Source of the DNA: Nocardiopsis mwathae
GTDB lineage: Bacteria > Actinomycetota > Actinomycetes > Streptosporangiales > Streptosporangiaceae
Length of the DNA stretch: 64,000 bases
Direction of reading: 5' to 3'
Assembly: GCF_014201195.1 (NCBI RefSeq)
Contig: NZ_JACHDS010000001.1
Span: 2,790,001-2,854,000 of the forward strand
The number at the start of each line of letters is the position of its first letter. Positions within the stretch are counted from its first letter, which is position 1. A program made the translations under genes and the position numbers. This document shows positions 1 through 9,700 of this stretch, piece by piece. The notes under the pieces are model-generated. The model was not told where the DNA came from. It worked only from the letters and a program-made list of their open reading frames with translations, and did no database searches.

Positions 1-59
1 CGATCGCCAAGAAGCCCTCGGTCGCGATCCTGGACTCGTTCATCGGCCCGAAGTACTGA
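1..59 (+). CDS. C-terminal end of an unidentified protein (5' truncated)
   Basis: An open frame enters from the left edge and ends at a TGA at 57-59. The last 18 complete codons read IAKKPSVAILDSFIGPKY. Too little remains to assign a family. The reading frame is supported only by being open to the edge and by the absence of a competing gene before 284. Confidence 0.4.
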   Translation, partial: IAKKPSVAILDSFIGPKY

Positions 60-186
60 CCCCGCCCCGCTCCCTGCGCCCCTCAGCAGGATCTTTGCGT
101 TCGGCCGCGCACACAGGGCGATCAGGGGCGGTCACATCACGGCTACAACCTGGGCACAACCCGTGGGTTTGGTCGCCACGACGGGC

Positions 187-211
187 TATAGTCCCCGATC
201 CTGTAATCGGG
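187..211 (+). promoter_or_regulatory. Candidate promoter -10 box and adjacent dyad before the DUF1266 gene
   Basis: TATAGT at 187-192 matches an actinobacterial -10 box. It is followed at once by an inverted repeat, CCCGAT (194-199) and ATCGGG (206-211) around a 6-base loop, which falls at the expected transcription start. No convincing -35 was found. The dyad could be an operator or a 5' hairpin. Confidence 0.35.
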
Positions 212-283
212 AGTGGTTCGGGTAGCGGCATCGTCAGTCGACGTCGACGGCGTGCCGAATACCCGTTGCGAAGGGAGTACCGG

Positions 284-1228
284 GTGTTCACCGCGGTCGC
301 CGGGGTGGTCGGGGCGCTGACGATCGGTGCCTGGGCCATCGTGGCCTGGGGATCGCAGCGGCGTCAGCCGTGGCTGATGGCTCCCCTCGCGCTGCTCATC
401 GTCGCGCTCGTGGTGGCGAATCAGGGGGCGTGGGCGTTCCTTCCGATCGTCGCGCTCGCCGCCGGGTCCTTCGCCGAGCTGGTCATCGGGGCGCGGGAGG
501 CCCCCACGCTGCGCACCAAGCACCCCGACGCGCCCCTGAGCACCGAGCGTTGGGCGGCGGCCGTGGCCGCACCGTTCCGGGTGGCGCTGGCCGAGCCGTG
601 GGACGTGGTGGTCCGCCCGCAGCTGCGGCGGCGCTACCGCAAGGTCTTCGAGCTGGAGTGGGGCGTGGTCGACCGCGAGACGCTGCTGGCGACGGTGGAC
701 CGGCTGTGGGACGAGCTGCACGCCGGGGGACGCGCCGACCTGGTAGTCGATCTGCGTACGGGGACGGCGCGCAGCCGCGATCCCGAGGGCAAGCGGGACG
801 AGCAGCGGATTCGGCTGACTCCTGCGCAGGTCGAGCGGATGCGGGAGATCACCGGGGCCGACGATTCGGCGGAGACCGTGGTCATCGGCGCCTACCAGTG
901 GTGGAAGTCGGTGCACCTGATCCGGTTGACGTGCGGGGGTGCGACGCTGGATTGGTTGAGTCCGGTGGAGACGCACAATCTGCTGCGGCGGGTCGCCACC
1001 GATCTGCAGCGGCGTTACGCGAGCTGGCAGGAGTTGGCCGAGGCGTTCCACGGCGGTTACCTGCTGTGGCACGGGGGCGGCTCGGACGACGCGGGGTCCG
1101 ACCGGGTGTGGACGGCGCTGGGCCTGCTCACGACCGACGACGCGAGTCCGTGGAAGCTGCTGCCGTGGGACATGCCGCTGGAGCGGGCGCCCTACGAGAA
1201 CGGTGTCCCCAACGCCCAGCCGCATTGA
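284..1228 (+). CDS. DUF1266 domain-containing membrane protein
   Basis: 314 residues from a GTG at 284, chosen because AAGGGAG lies 6 bases upstream; the open frame continues further upstream without a better ribosome site. Residues 1-70 hold about three hydrophobic segments, so the protein is probably membrane anchored. The rest is soluble and ends in a DUF1266-like region with the pattern AYQWWKSVHLIRL, RRYASWQELAEAFHGGYLLW and a W/L-rich tail. DUF1266 proteins have no established biochemical function. The gene converges with pyk across a strong terminator and appears to be a single transcription unit. The family call rests on pattern recognition only. Confidence 0.7.
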   Translation: MFTAVAGVVGALTIGAWAIVAWGSQRRQPWLMAPLALLIVALVVANQGAWAFLPIVALAAGSFAELVIGAREAPTLRTKHPDAPLSTERWAAAVAAPFRVALAEPWDVVVRPQLRRRYRKVFELEWGVVDRETLLATVDRLWDELHAGGRADLVVDLRTGTARSRDPEGKRDEQRIRLTPAQVERMREITGADDSAETVVIGAYQWWKSVHLIRLTCGGATLDWLSPVETHNLLRRVATDLQRRYASWQELAEAFHGGYLLWHGGGSDDAGSDRVWTALGLLTTDDASPWKLLPWDMPLERAPYENGVPNAQPH

Positions 1229-1296
1229 GCCGCGCCGGGCTCACCGGCAGGGCACCGTTGCCGTCCGGTGGCCGGAGGGCGTCCGAGGAAAAGCCG

Positions 1297-1340
1297 GGGC
1301 CCGGCCTGGAAGGCGCGGGGCGCCTCCCGTGGCCGGGCCC
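1297..1340. terminator. Bidirectional terminator between the DUF1266 gene and pyk
   Basis: A 10-bp perfect outer stem (GGGCCCGGCC 1297-1306 with GGCCGGGCCC 1331-1340) encloses a second 6-bp stem (AGGCGC/GCGCCT, 1311-1325). It lies between two convergent genes, as expected for a shared terminator. There is no clear U-tract, which is common in this phylum. Confidence 0.75.
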
Positions 1341-1361
1341 GTGTGGGTTCTTACCGTGCGG

Positions 1362-2792
1362 TCACTTGCCGTGGGCGATGGCGTCGCCGAGGCGGTGGAC
1401 CCGCAGTGAGTTGGTGGAACCGGGGGTTCCGGGCGGGCTGCCGGCGACGATGACGACCTTGTCGCCCTTGCTGTAGACGCCCATCTCCAGCAGTTCGCTC
1501 TCGACCTGGGCGACCATGGCGTCGGTGTGGTCGACCCAGGGCACGCAGTACGTTTCGACGCCCCAGGTGAGGGCGAGCTGCGAGCGGGTGCTGGGCTCGG
1601 TGGTGAAGGCCATGAGCGGGATGGGTGAGCGGTAGCGGGCCAGGCGGCGTGCGGTTTCGCCGGACATGGTGAACGCGACGAGTGCCTTGGCGCCGATGGT
1701 GGCGCCGACTTCGGCTGCGGCGCGGGCGATGGATCCGCCGGTGGTCTCCGGCACCCGGTTGAGGATGTGGGAGGCGCGGAGGGATTCCTGTTCGGCGGCG
1801 GCGACGATGCGGTCCATGGTCTGCACGGTTTCGACCGGGTACTGGCCGACGCTTGTTTCGCCGGACAGCATGACGGCGTCGGCGCCGTCGAGGACGGCGT
1901 TGGCGACGTCGGAGGCCTCGGCGCGGGTGGGCCGGGGTGCGCTGATCATGGATTCGAGCATCTGGGTGGCGACGATGACGGGTTTGGCCTTGTCGCGGCA
2001 CCGTTCGATGGCGCGTTTCTGCACCATGGGGACGTTTTCGAGGGGCAGTTCGACGCCGAGGTCGCCGCGGGCGACCATGACGCCGTCGAAGACCTCGATG
2101 ATGTCCTGGAGGCGTTCGACGGCCTGGGGCTTCTCGATCTTGGCGATGAGCGGGACGCGGACGCCGACTTCGTCCATGATGCGGTGGCATTCGTCGGCGT
2201 CGGCGGGGCTGCGCACGAAGGACAGGGCGACGGTGTCGACGCCTTGTTCGAGGGCCCAGCGGAGGTCGGCCTCGTCTTTCTCGGTGAGGGCGGGGACGCT
2301 GACGGAGACGCCGGGGAGGTTGAGTCCCTTGTTGTTGGAGACGGGTCCGCCGATGATGACGCGGGTGTGGACGTCGGTGCTGGTGGTCTTGGTGCATTCC
2401 AGCACGACGCGGCCGTCGTCGATGAGTACGCGGTCGCCGGGGCGGACGTCGCCGGGGAGGCCTTTGTAGGTGGTGGAGACTCGGCGCGCGTCGCCGGGGA
2501 CGTCGTCGGTGGTGACGGTGAATTCGTCGCCGGGTGCGAGTTCGACGGGGCCGTCGGCGAAGGTGCCGAGGCGGATCTTGGGCCCTTGGAGGTCGGCGAG
2601 GATTCCGACGCTGCGTCCGGCGGCCTCGGCGGCGGCGCGTACGTTGTCGTAGTTGTTGCGGTGGTCCTCGTATGTTCCGTGGCTGAGGTTGAGTCGCGCT
2701 ACGTCCAGCCCGGCGTCGACGAGCGCGCGGAGTGTGTCCGGGCTCGATGTGGCTGGGCCGAGGGTCGCGACGATTTTTGCTCGACGTGTCAC
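1362..2792 (-). CDS. pyk: Pyruvate kinase
   Basis: 476 residues from a GTG start. The enzyme converts phosphoenolpyruvate and ADP to pyruvate and ATP in the last step of glycolysis, in the cytoplasm. The N-terminal RRAKIVATLGPATSS segment, LADLQGPKIRLG, the active-site helix IAKIEKPQAVERL, the metal-binding MVARGDLGVELP and VATQMLESMI are all present and in order. The C-terminal allosteric domain follows (about residues 340-476). Length is normal for the family. It is transcribed alone and divergently from the mycothiol-type gene at 2928. Nothing is missing. Confidence 0.97.
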   Translation of the reverse strand: MTRRAKIVATLGPATSSPDTLRALVDAGLDVARLNLSHGTYEDHRNNYDNVRAAAEAAGRSVGILADLQGPKIRLGTFADGPVELAPGDEFTVTTDDVPGDARRVSTTYKGLPGDVRPGDRVLIDDGRVVLECTKTTSTDVHTRVIIGGPVSNNKGLNLPGVSVSVPALTEKDEADLRWALEQGVDTVALSFVRSPADADECHRIMDEVGVRVPLIAKIEKPQAVERLQDIIEVFDGVMVARGDLGVELPLENVPMVQKRAIERCRDKAKPVIVATQMLESMISAPRPTRAEASDVANAVLDGADAVMLSGETSVGQYPVETVQTMDRIVAAAEQESLRASHILNRVPETTGGSIARAAAEVGATIGAKALVAFTMSGETARRLARYRSPIPLMAFTTEPSTRSQLALTWGVETYCVPWVDHTDAMVAQVESELLEMGVYSKGDKVVIVAGSPPGTPGSTNSLRVHRLGDAIAHGK

Positions 2793-2927
2793 GTAGTAAC
2801 TCTACGACGGTTTGGGACCCAGGTGGTCTAAACCAGGTTGCGGCTAGGTGTCGGTGAGCTGGTGTTCCGGCGAATTGCGTTCCCCGCGGGGGTGGCGTGG
2901 TGGGGGTGGGGGGTAGCTTGGCGCGTT

Positions 2928-3629
2928 ATGGCCGAGTGGTGTCGGGGTGAGGTGGTGGCGGCGCTGGGCGCGGAGGTGTCGCGTCTGGTGCGGGTTCTGT
3001 CGGGCTTGTCGGAGGAGGAGGTGGTGCGGCCGACGCGGTGTTCCCCGTGGGATGTGGCTGCGTTGGCGGTGCACACGGTGGGGGCGCTGGACCGGGTGGG
3101 GGTGATGTTGGGTGCGGAGGCGCCGGGGCGGGCCGTGGTGGGCGCGGCGGGGTATTACCGGCCGGATGTGCGGTTGTCGGCGGAGGTGGATGCGGATCGG
3201 GTGCGCAGCGCGGTGGAGGTCGCCGCGCGCCGGTCGGATGCGGGTGAGATGGGGCGTGTGTGCGCCGGGGTGTGGCGGGGGTTGGAGCCGCGGCTGGCGC
3301 GGGAGCCGGTGGATCGGGTGGTGCTGACGCGGCACGGTGACGCGATGCTGTTGACGGATTTCCTGGTCACCCGGGTGGTGGAGCTGGTGTTGCACGGCGT
3401 GGACCTGGCGGATGCGCTGGGGCGTGAGCCGTGGCCGGATGGGGCCGCGTTGGGCGTGGTGGAGCGGTTGGCGTTCGGCGGCGGTGATCCGGGGCTGCCT
3501 GCGTTGGATGCGGTGCGGGCGGCGACGGGGCGTGCTTTGCCGGGTGGGCCGGGGTGGGCGGCGCTGGCCGGGTCGGGGGTACGGGTGTTGGCGTTCGGTC
3601 GGCCGGATGCGGATGGTCGTGGGGTGTGA
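2928..3629 (+). CDS. Maleylpyruvate isomerase-type, mycothiol-dependent (MDMPI/DinB-fold) protein
   Basis: 233 residues from ATG 2928; the longer open frame upstream has an unlikely N-terminus. The N-terminal half is a DinB-like four-helix domain with the family segment SPWDVAALAVHT (His at about residue 49), typical of actinobacterial TIGR03083-type proteins that use mycothiol and a divalent metal. A C-terminal domain follows (about 140-233). Members act on maleylpyruvate or unknown thiol conjugates, so the substrate cannot be told here. TAGCTT ends 8 bases before the ATG and no Shine-Dalgarno is evident, so the transcript may be leaderless. The codons are strikingly G-ending. Confidence 0.75.
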   Translation: MAEWCRGEVVAALGAEVSRLVRVLSGLSEEEVVRPTRCSPWDVAALAVHTVGALDRVGVMLGAEAPGRAVVGAAGYYRPDVRLSAEVDADRVRSAVEVAARRSDAGEMGRVCAGVWRGLEPRLAREPVDRVVLTRHGDAMLLTDFLVTRVVELVLHGVDLADALGREPWPDGAALGVVERLAFGGGDPGLPALDAVRAATGRALPGGPGWAALAGSGVRVLAFGRPDADGRGV

Positions 3630-3658
3630 CCGTGCGGGGGTTTCCGGGTGGACGGGTG

Positions 3659-3701
3659 GACGGTCGGTCGGATCCGGGTGGCCCGGTTCCGGCCGACCGT
3701 C
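3659..3701. terminator. Bidirectional terminator hairpin
   Basis: GACGGTCGGTCGG (3659-3671) pairs with CCGGCCGACCGTC (3689-3701), 13 bp with one G-U wobble. It sits between the convergent genes ending at 3629 and 3714. Confidence 0.75.
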
Positions 3702-3713
3702 GGTGAGGGCGGT

Positions 3714-4613
3714 TCAGACCTGGAGGACGGGGGTGGGGGCGGCGTCGATGCGGCCGTAGGCCCGCAGGGTGGTCAGGCGTTGGATGCTGATGATGCCGCG
3801 CCAGTCGCTGGTGACGGTGTCGACCCAGGTCTCCCAGTTGATGGGCCAGCCGCCGTCGTCTTGCTGCTGTCGGGTGAGGGCGTCGAGGTGCTTTTCGATT
3901 TCGGCGTCGGTGAAGAGGCGGCGCGCGATGTGGGTGGGTGTGGTCGCGAGGTCGAGGGGGGTGTGGACGTGCCCGGTGGCGTCGGGGTCGAGTTCGATGA
4001 CGGCGCGGATCATGGGTGCGAGTCGTTCGAATTCGGCGTCGGCGCGGGGGCGGTCGGCGACGTGCTGGAGGAAGGTGCAGATCGCCATGGCTTCGATGGG
4101 TTCGGTCCAGTGGAGGCCGGCGATGCGGGTCCAGCAGAAGGCGGTGGCGCGGTCGCGCCAGGGGTGGGCGGCGTGGTGCTTGTGCAGGATGCCGGCGATG
4201 GATGCGGTCGGGGTGAGGGTGCCGCTGAAGTCGTCGGTTTCGCGCCACCAGGGTGCGGCTTCGGTGTGGCGGACGCTGGGCAGGACGTTGGGGACGCCGC
4301 CGTTGGCGTGGGTGATGGAGGTCAGGTATCGGCAGACGTCGGCGGTGGTGTCGCGGTCGATGCGCCCGAGCTCGTCGAGATATCGCAGGGCGGTTTCCAC
4401 CGCGACGGGCTGGCTGCCGTGACCGCGCAGGTCGGGTTCCAGCCCATTGCCATAGCCACCGTCCACGTTCCGGTAGGAGTCGAGGGCTGCGAGTATGGGG
4501 TCGGCTGGCCCGCAGGTGAAGTGGAAGGCGTAGCGGTGCCGGTCGATGAGGCGTGCGTTGCGCGCGATGAAGTGTTCCGCTGAGCGGAGTTGGTCTTTGG
4601 TCAACAGGGTCAT
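3714..4613 (-). CDS. Alpha/alpha-toroid (prenyltransferase/squalene-oxidase-repeat-like) protein of unknown function
   Basis: 299 residues from ATG 4613. Repeated glycine-rich turns (VDGGYGNGLEPDLRGHG, ANGGVPNV, QQDDGGWPINWETW) alternate with helices, as in terpene cyclase-type alpha/alpha barrels. No DxDD or other cyclase acid motif is visible, so I do not call an enzyme. A TTG at 4646 would add 11 residues, but I prefer ATG 4613 because TACCTT, a TANNNT -10 box, ends 6 bases upstream and would give a leaderless transcript. A possible TTGAAC -35 lies 15 bases further upstream. It appears monocistronic. Confidence 0.6.
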   Translation of the reverse strand: MTLLTKDQLRSAEHFIARNARLIDRHRYAFHFTCGPADPILAALDSYRNVDGGYGNGLEPDLRGHGSQPVAVETALRYLDELGRIDRDTTADVCRYLTSITHANGGVPNVLPSVRHTEAAPWWRETDDFSGTLTPTASIAGILHKHHAAHPWRDRATAFCWTRIAGLHWTEPIEAMAICTFLQHVADRPRADAEFERLAPMIRAVIELDPDATGHVHTPLDLATTPTHIARRLFTDAEIEKHLDALTRQQQDDGGWPINWETWVDTVTSDWRGIISIQRLTTLRAYGRIDAAPTPVLQV

Positions 4614-4764
4614 ATCTCGAAGGTACGCCCGGGGGTCCCTGTTCAAACCTCGGTGAGCTACGTCATATGTCGGCGTTTGCCCAGTTCGCGGTGGTCGCTT
4701 CGCTGAGAATCGGGGATTTTGCGCGAAAGATTCTCACGGCTTCTTAACGTAGCTAGGGGAACTC

Positions 4765-5142
4765 TCACCCGACGCCGACCGTTGCGGATCGACGGCGGTG
4801 CATGAGGTAGGCGCCGCCCCACGACACGAAGATCAGCACCCCGACGACGAATCGCGCCTCGTCGACGTACTGCTCGGGGTAGATGACGCCGGTCAGGTAG
4901 TGGTCGATGAAACCCGTGGGCGCGAGCCCTTCTTGGCCGGCCCGAATCCGACCCCAGTCCTCGATGTGGGTCAGCGGGCACGGCCAGCCGATGAGGGTGA
5001 TGAGGATGCCGTACCAGGCGCACACCAGGTGTGGCCAGATCAGCCCCGGCCACCGCCAGGCGAGGAACCCGCCCAGCGTGACGTAGAGGAGGAAGGCGAA
5101 GTGCAGGATCATCGCCGTCTCACCGATCAGCCGGTACCCCAT
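4765..5142 (-). CDS. DUF2784 family integral membrane protein
   Basis: 125 residues with four predicted membrane helices (about 10-30, 38-55, 80-95 and 100-118) and the family signature of short loops such as CAWYGILITLIGWPCPLTHIEDW and GFIDHYLTGVIYPEQY. DUF2784 proteins are small bacterial inner-membrane proteins without a known role. The ATG at 5140-5142 has no strong ribosome site. It is probably a single gene, with the gltBD terminator downstream of its divergent start region. Confidence 0.8.
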   Translation of the reverse strand: MGYRLIGETAMILHFAFLLYVTLGGFLAWRWPGLIWPHLVCAWYGILITLIGWPCPLTHIEDWGRIRAGQEGLAPTGFIDHYLTGVIYPEQYVDEARFVVGVLIFVSWGGAYLMHRRRSATVGVG

Positions 5143-5206
5143 ATGTCCAGGATAGACGGCGCCGACCTGGGCTGACAGGGCTCGGAGGCCCGGTGGATAC
5201 GGGGGT

Positions 5207-5239
5207 GCGGGGGCCGCCGCTCCGGGCGGCGGCCCCCGC
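5207..5239 (-). terminator. Terminator of the gltB-gltD operon
   Basis: A perfect 13-bp stem, GCGGGGGCCGCCG (5207-5219) with CGGCGGCCCCCGC (5227-5239), and a 7-base loop lie 30 bases past the gltD stop. Confidence 0.85.
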
Positions 5240-5269
5240 GCTGTGCCTGTCGGTCGCGGATGTCCGCGG

Positions 5270-6724
5270 TCAGACCAGCGGCCGCTCGGTGGGCGGGATG
5301 GCCACCGGGAGTGCGGTCTCCTCGGTCAGGTAGCGGTCGATCCCGGCGGCCGCCGAGCGGCCCTCGGCGATCGCCCACACGATCAGCGACTGGCCGCGGC
5401 CCATGTCGCCGGCGCAGAACACACCGTCGACGGTGGTCGCGTAGTCGCCGTCGCGCACCACGTTCCCGCGCCCGTCGAGCTCGACTCCCAGCTGCTCGAT
5501 CATGCCCTCCTTCTGCGGGCCGACGAAGCCCATGGCGAGCGTGACCAGGTCGGCCGGGAGTTCCCGCTCGGTGCCCTCGACCGGTTCGAAGCCCTTGTCG
5601 GTGCGCTTGACGTCGACGAGCTTGAGCGCCCGGACCCGGCCCTGACCGTCGCCGAGGAATTCCACGGTGTTCACGGAGTAGATCCGCTTACCGCCTTCCT
5701 CGTGCGCGCTGGTGACCTTGTACAGCGTCGGCATGGTCGGCCACGGCTGGGAGTCGGGGCGGTTCACCGGCGGCTTGGGCATGATCTCCAGCTGGGTGAC
5801 CGACGCCGCGCCCTGCCGGTGGGCGGTACCCACGCAGTCCGCGCCGGTGTCGCCGCCGCCGATGACGATGACGTGCTTGCCCTCGGCGGTGATGGCCGGC
5901 TGCTCGTAGTCGCCCTCCTGCACGCGGTTGGCCAGCGGCAGGTACTCCATGGCCTGGTGGACGCCGTCCAGCTCGCGGCCGGGCACCGGAAGGTCGCGCC
6001 AGGCGGTGGCGCCGCCGGCGAGCAGCACCGCGTCGTGCTCGGAGCGCAGCCGCTCGACGGTGACGTCCACGCCGACGTCGACGCCGGTGCGGAAGTTCGT
6101 GCCCTCGGCGGCCATCTGTCCGATGCGCCGGTCGACGTGCCGCTTCTCCATCTTGAACTCGGGGATGCCGTAGCGCAGCAGCCCGCCGATGCGGTCGGCC
6201 CGCTCGAAGACGGTCACGTCGTGACCGGCGCGGGTGAGCTGCTGGGCGGCGGCGAGCCCGGCCGGGCCGGAGCCGACCACCGCGACCTTCTTGCCGGTGC
6301 GCACCTCGGGCGGCTGGGGGCGCACCCAGCCCTCCTCCCAGGCCCGGTCGATGATCGAGACCTCGACGTTCTTGATGGTGACGGCCGGCTGGTCGATGCC
6401 CAGCACGCACGCCGACTCGCACGGGGCGGGGCACAGCCGCCCGGTGAACTCGGGGAAGTTGTTGGTGGCGTGCAGGCGCTCGATGGCCTCGCCCCAGTCG
6501 TGCCGGTAGACGAGGTCGTTCCACTCGGGGATGAGGTTGCCCAGCGGGCAGCCGTTGTGGCAGAACGGGATGCCGCAGTCCATGCAGCGCGACGCCTGCT
6601 TGGTCACCGTGCCGCGGTCGAAGTCCTCATAGACCTCGCGCCAGTCCTGGATACGGACGTCGACGGGGCGGTGGGCGGGCAGCTCCCGCTCGGTGATCTT
6701 GAGGAAGCCCTTCGGGTCAGCCAT
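5270..6724 (-). CDS. gltD: Glutamate synthase (NADPH) small subunit
   Basis: 484 residues. GltD passes electrons from NADPH through FAD and iron-sulfur clusters to GltB, which makes glutamate from glutamine and 2-oxoglutarate. The N-terminus carries the cysteine arrays CMDCGIPFCHNGCPLGN and CPAPCESACVL for 4Fe-4S clusters. The FAD site is VAVVGSGPAGLAAAQQL and the NADPH site is VIVIGGGDTGADCVGTA; GVFCAGDMGRGQSLIVWAI follows near the C-terminus. The start at 6724 has an excellent AAAGGAGG ribosome site. It lies 29 bases after gltB in the same operon and should be co-transcribed. Confidence 0.97.
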   Translation of the reverse strand: MADPKGFLKITERELPAHRPVDVRIQDWREVYEDFDRGTVTKQASRCMDCGIPFCHNGCPLGNLIPEWNDLVYRHDWGEAIERLHATNNFPEFTGRLCPAPCESACVLGIDQPAVTIKNVEVSIIDRAWEEGWVRPQPPEVRTGKKVAVVGSGPAGLAAAQQLTRAGHDVTVFERADRIGGLLRYGIPEFKMEKRHVDRRIGQMAAEGTNFRTGVDVGVDVTVERLRSEHDAVLLAGGATAWRDLPVPGRELDGVHQAMEYLPLANRVQEGDYEQPAITAEGKHVIVIGGGDTGADCVGTAHRQGAASVTQLEIMPKPPVNRPDSQPWPTMPTLYKVTSAHEEGGKRIYSVNTVEFLGDGQGRVRALKLVDVKRTDKGFEPVEGTERELPADLVTLAMGFVGPQKEGMIEQLGVELDGRGNVVRDGDYATTVDGVFCAGDMGRGQSLIVWAIAEGRSAAAGIDRYLTEETALPVAIPPTERPLV

Positions 6725-6753
6725 GTGTGATTCCCTCCTTTCGTAGGCGCCGG

Positions 6754-9700
6754 CTAGGACTGGGCGGAGGCCATGACGGCCTCGTTGACGTCGCGGCCGT
6801 CGCGTTCGGCGGCGGCCTGGGCGAGCAGCACCCGCTTGTAGTCGCGCGGCATGACCTTGCCGAACCGCGCCGCGGCCGTGTCGAAGTCGGCCAGCAGGCG
6901 GCGGGCGACCCCCGAACCGGTCTCGGTGAGGTGGCGCTCCAGCACGTCGCGCAGGAACGCGCGGTCGTCCTCGTCGAGGCCCTCGATGTCGACCATCTCG
7001 TGGTTGACCCGTGCGGGGTCGAGGTCGAGCACGTAGGCGATACCGCCGGACATCCCGGCCGCGAAGTTGCGGCCGGTGCGGCCGAGGACGACGGCGCGGC
7101 CGCCGGTCATGTACTCGCAGCCGTGGTCGCCGACGCCCTCGGCGACGGCCAGCGCGCCGGAGTTGCGCACGCAGAACCGCTCGCCGACGATGCCGCGCAG
7201 GAACACCTCGCCGGAGGTGGCGCCGTAGGCGATGACGTTGCCGGCGATGATGTGGTCCTCCGGTGCGAAGGGGGCGTCCTCGGCGGGCCGGACGATGATG
7301 CGGCCGCCGGAGAGGCCCTTGCCGACGTAGTCGTTGGCGTCGCCGCTCAGGCGCAGGGTGACGCCGCGGGGCACGAACGCCCCGAAGGACTGCCCGGCCG
7401 ACCCGGTGAAGGAGATGTCGATGGTGTCGTCGGGCAGGCCTTCGGCGCCGTGGCGCTTGGTGACCTCGTGGCCGAGCATGGTGCCGACCGTGCGGTTGAC
7501 GTTGCGCACCGGCAGCTCCAGCTTGAGCGGCTCCCGGTATTCCAGGGCGCCCTCGGAGAGCTGGATGAGGGTGTTGTCCAGGGCCTTCTCCAGCCCGTGG
7601 TCCTGGTCGCGCACCCGGTGGCGGTGGTCGCCGCCCCACGGCTCGACGTCGCGCAGGATGGGCGCCAGGTCCAGGCCGGAGGCCTTCCAGTGGTCGACGG
7701 CCTCGGCGGTGTCGAGGACCTCGACGGCGCCGATGGCCTCGTCGAGGGTGCGGAAGCCCAGCGCGGCCAGGTACTCGCGCACCTCCTCGGCGATGAACTC
7801 GAAGAAGTTCACCACGAACTCGGCCTTGCCGGAGAACCGCTCGCGCAGCACCGGGTTCTGGGTGGCCACGCCGACGGGGCAGGTGTCGAGGTGGCAGACG
7901 CGCATCATGACGCAGCCGGAGACGACCAGGGGGGCGGTGGCGAAGCCGTACTCCTCGGCGCCCAGCAGTGCGGCGACGATGACGTCGCGGCCGGTCTTCA
8001 TCTGCCCGTCGGCCTGCACGACGATGCGGTCGCGCAGCCCGTTGAGCAGCAGGGTCTGCTGGGTCTCGGCCAGGCCGAGCTCCCAGGGGGTGCCGGCGTG
8101 CTTGAGCGAGGTCAGCGGGGAGGCGCCGGTGCCGCCGTCGTGCCCGGAGATGAGCACGACGTCGGCGTGCGCCTTGGAGACCCCGGCTGCCACGGTGCCC
8201 ACGCCCGCTTCGGAGACCAGCTTGACGTGGACCCGCGCCTGCGGGTTGGCGTTCTTCAGGTCGTGGATGAGCTGGGCGAGGTCTTCGATGGAGTAGATGT
8301 CGTGGTGGGGCGGCGGCGAGATGAGGCCGACGCCGGGGGTGGAGTGCCGGGTGTCGGCGACCCACGGGTAGACCTTGTGGCCGGGCAGCTGGCCGCCCTC
8401 GCCGGGCTTGGCGCCCTGGGCCATCTTGATCTGGATGTCGTCGGCGTTGGTGAGGTAGTGCGAGGTCACCCCGAACCGGCCGGAGGCGACCTGCTTGATG
8501 GCGCTGCGCCGCAGGTCCCCGTTGGCGTCGGGGGTGAAGCGGTCGGGGTCCTCCCCGCCCTCGCCGGTGTTGGACTTGCCGCCCAGCCGGTTCATGGCGA
8601 TGGCCAGCGTCTCGTGCGCCTCGGCGGAGATGGAGCCATACGACATGGCGCCGGTGGAGAACCGCTTGACGATCTCGGAGACGGGCTCGACCTCCTCGAT
8701 CGGCACCGGCTCGCGCACGCCCTCCTTGAGCCGGAACAGGCCGCGCAGGGTCATCAGGTCCTGGGCCTGGTCGTCGACCTTGGCGGTGTACTCCTTGAAG
8801 ATGTCGTAGCGGCGGCCGCGGGTGGCGTGCTGCAGCTTGAAGACGGTCTCGGGGTTGAACAGGTGCGGTTCGCCCTCGCGCCGCCACTGGTACTCGCCGC
8901 CGATGGCCAGCCGCCGGTGGTCGGCGGGGTTGGCGGCATACGCGGTGGCGTGCCGCATCCGCACCTCTTCGGCCAGAACGTCGAAGCCGACGCCGCCCAG
9001 CTTGGAGGTGGTGCCGGTGAAGCAGCGGTCGATGACCTCCGGGCCGAGCCCCAGCGCCTCGAAGATCTGCGCGCCGGTGTAGGAGCTGACCGTGGACACG
9101 CCCATCTTGGACATGACCTTCAGCACGCCCTTGCCGAACGCCTTGATGGTGTTGCGTACGGCCGTGTCGGCGTCGATCCCGCTGATGACGCCGCGGGCGA
9201 CCAGGTCGCGCACGGTGCCCAGGGCGATGTAGGGGTTGACGGCCGAGGCGCCGTAGCCCAGCAGGAGTGCCACGTGGTGGCACTCGCGGACGTCCCCGGC
9301 CTCCACGACCAGACCGACCTCGGTGCGGGTCTTCTCCCGTACCAGGTGGTGGTGGACGGCTCCAGTGAGCAGCAGCGAGGGGATGGGGGCGCGCTCGGGG
9401 CCGGAGCCGCGGTCGCTGAGCACGATGATGTGCGCACCCTCGGCGATGGCCTGCGACACCTCGCCGCAGATCTCCTCCAGCCGCGCCGACAGGACGTCTC
9501 CCCCGCCGTCGGCGGGGTAGGTGCCCTCGGCGGTGAAGACCCGGAAGGCCGGGTTGCCGCCGGGCCGCCCGGTGGCGGTGATCGCGGCGAGCTCGGCGTC
9601 GTCGATGACCGGCGTGGGCAGGGTGAGGCGCTGGCAGTCGGCGGGCTCGGGGGTCAGCACGTTGTCCTCGGCGCCCAGGACGGTGCCGAGGCTGGTGACC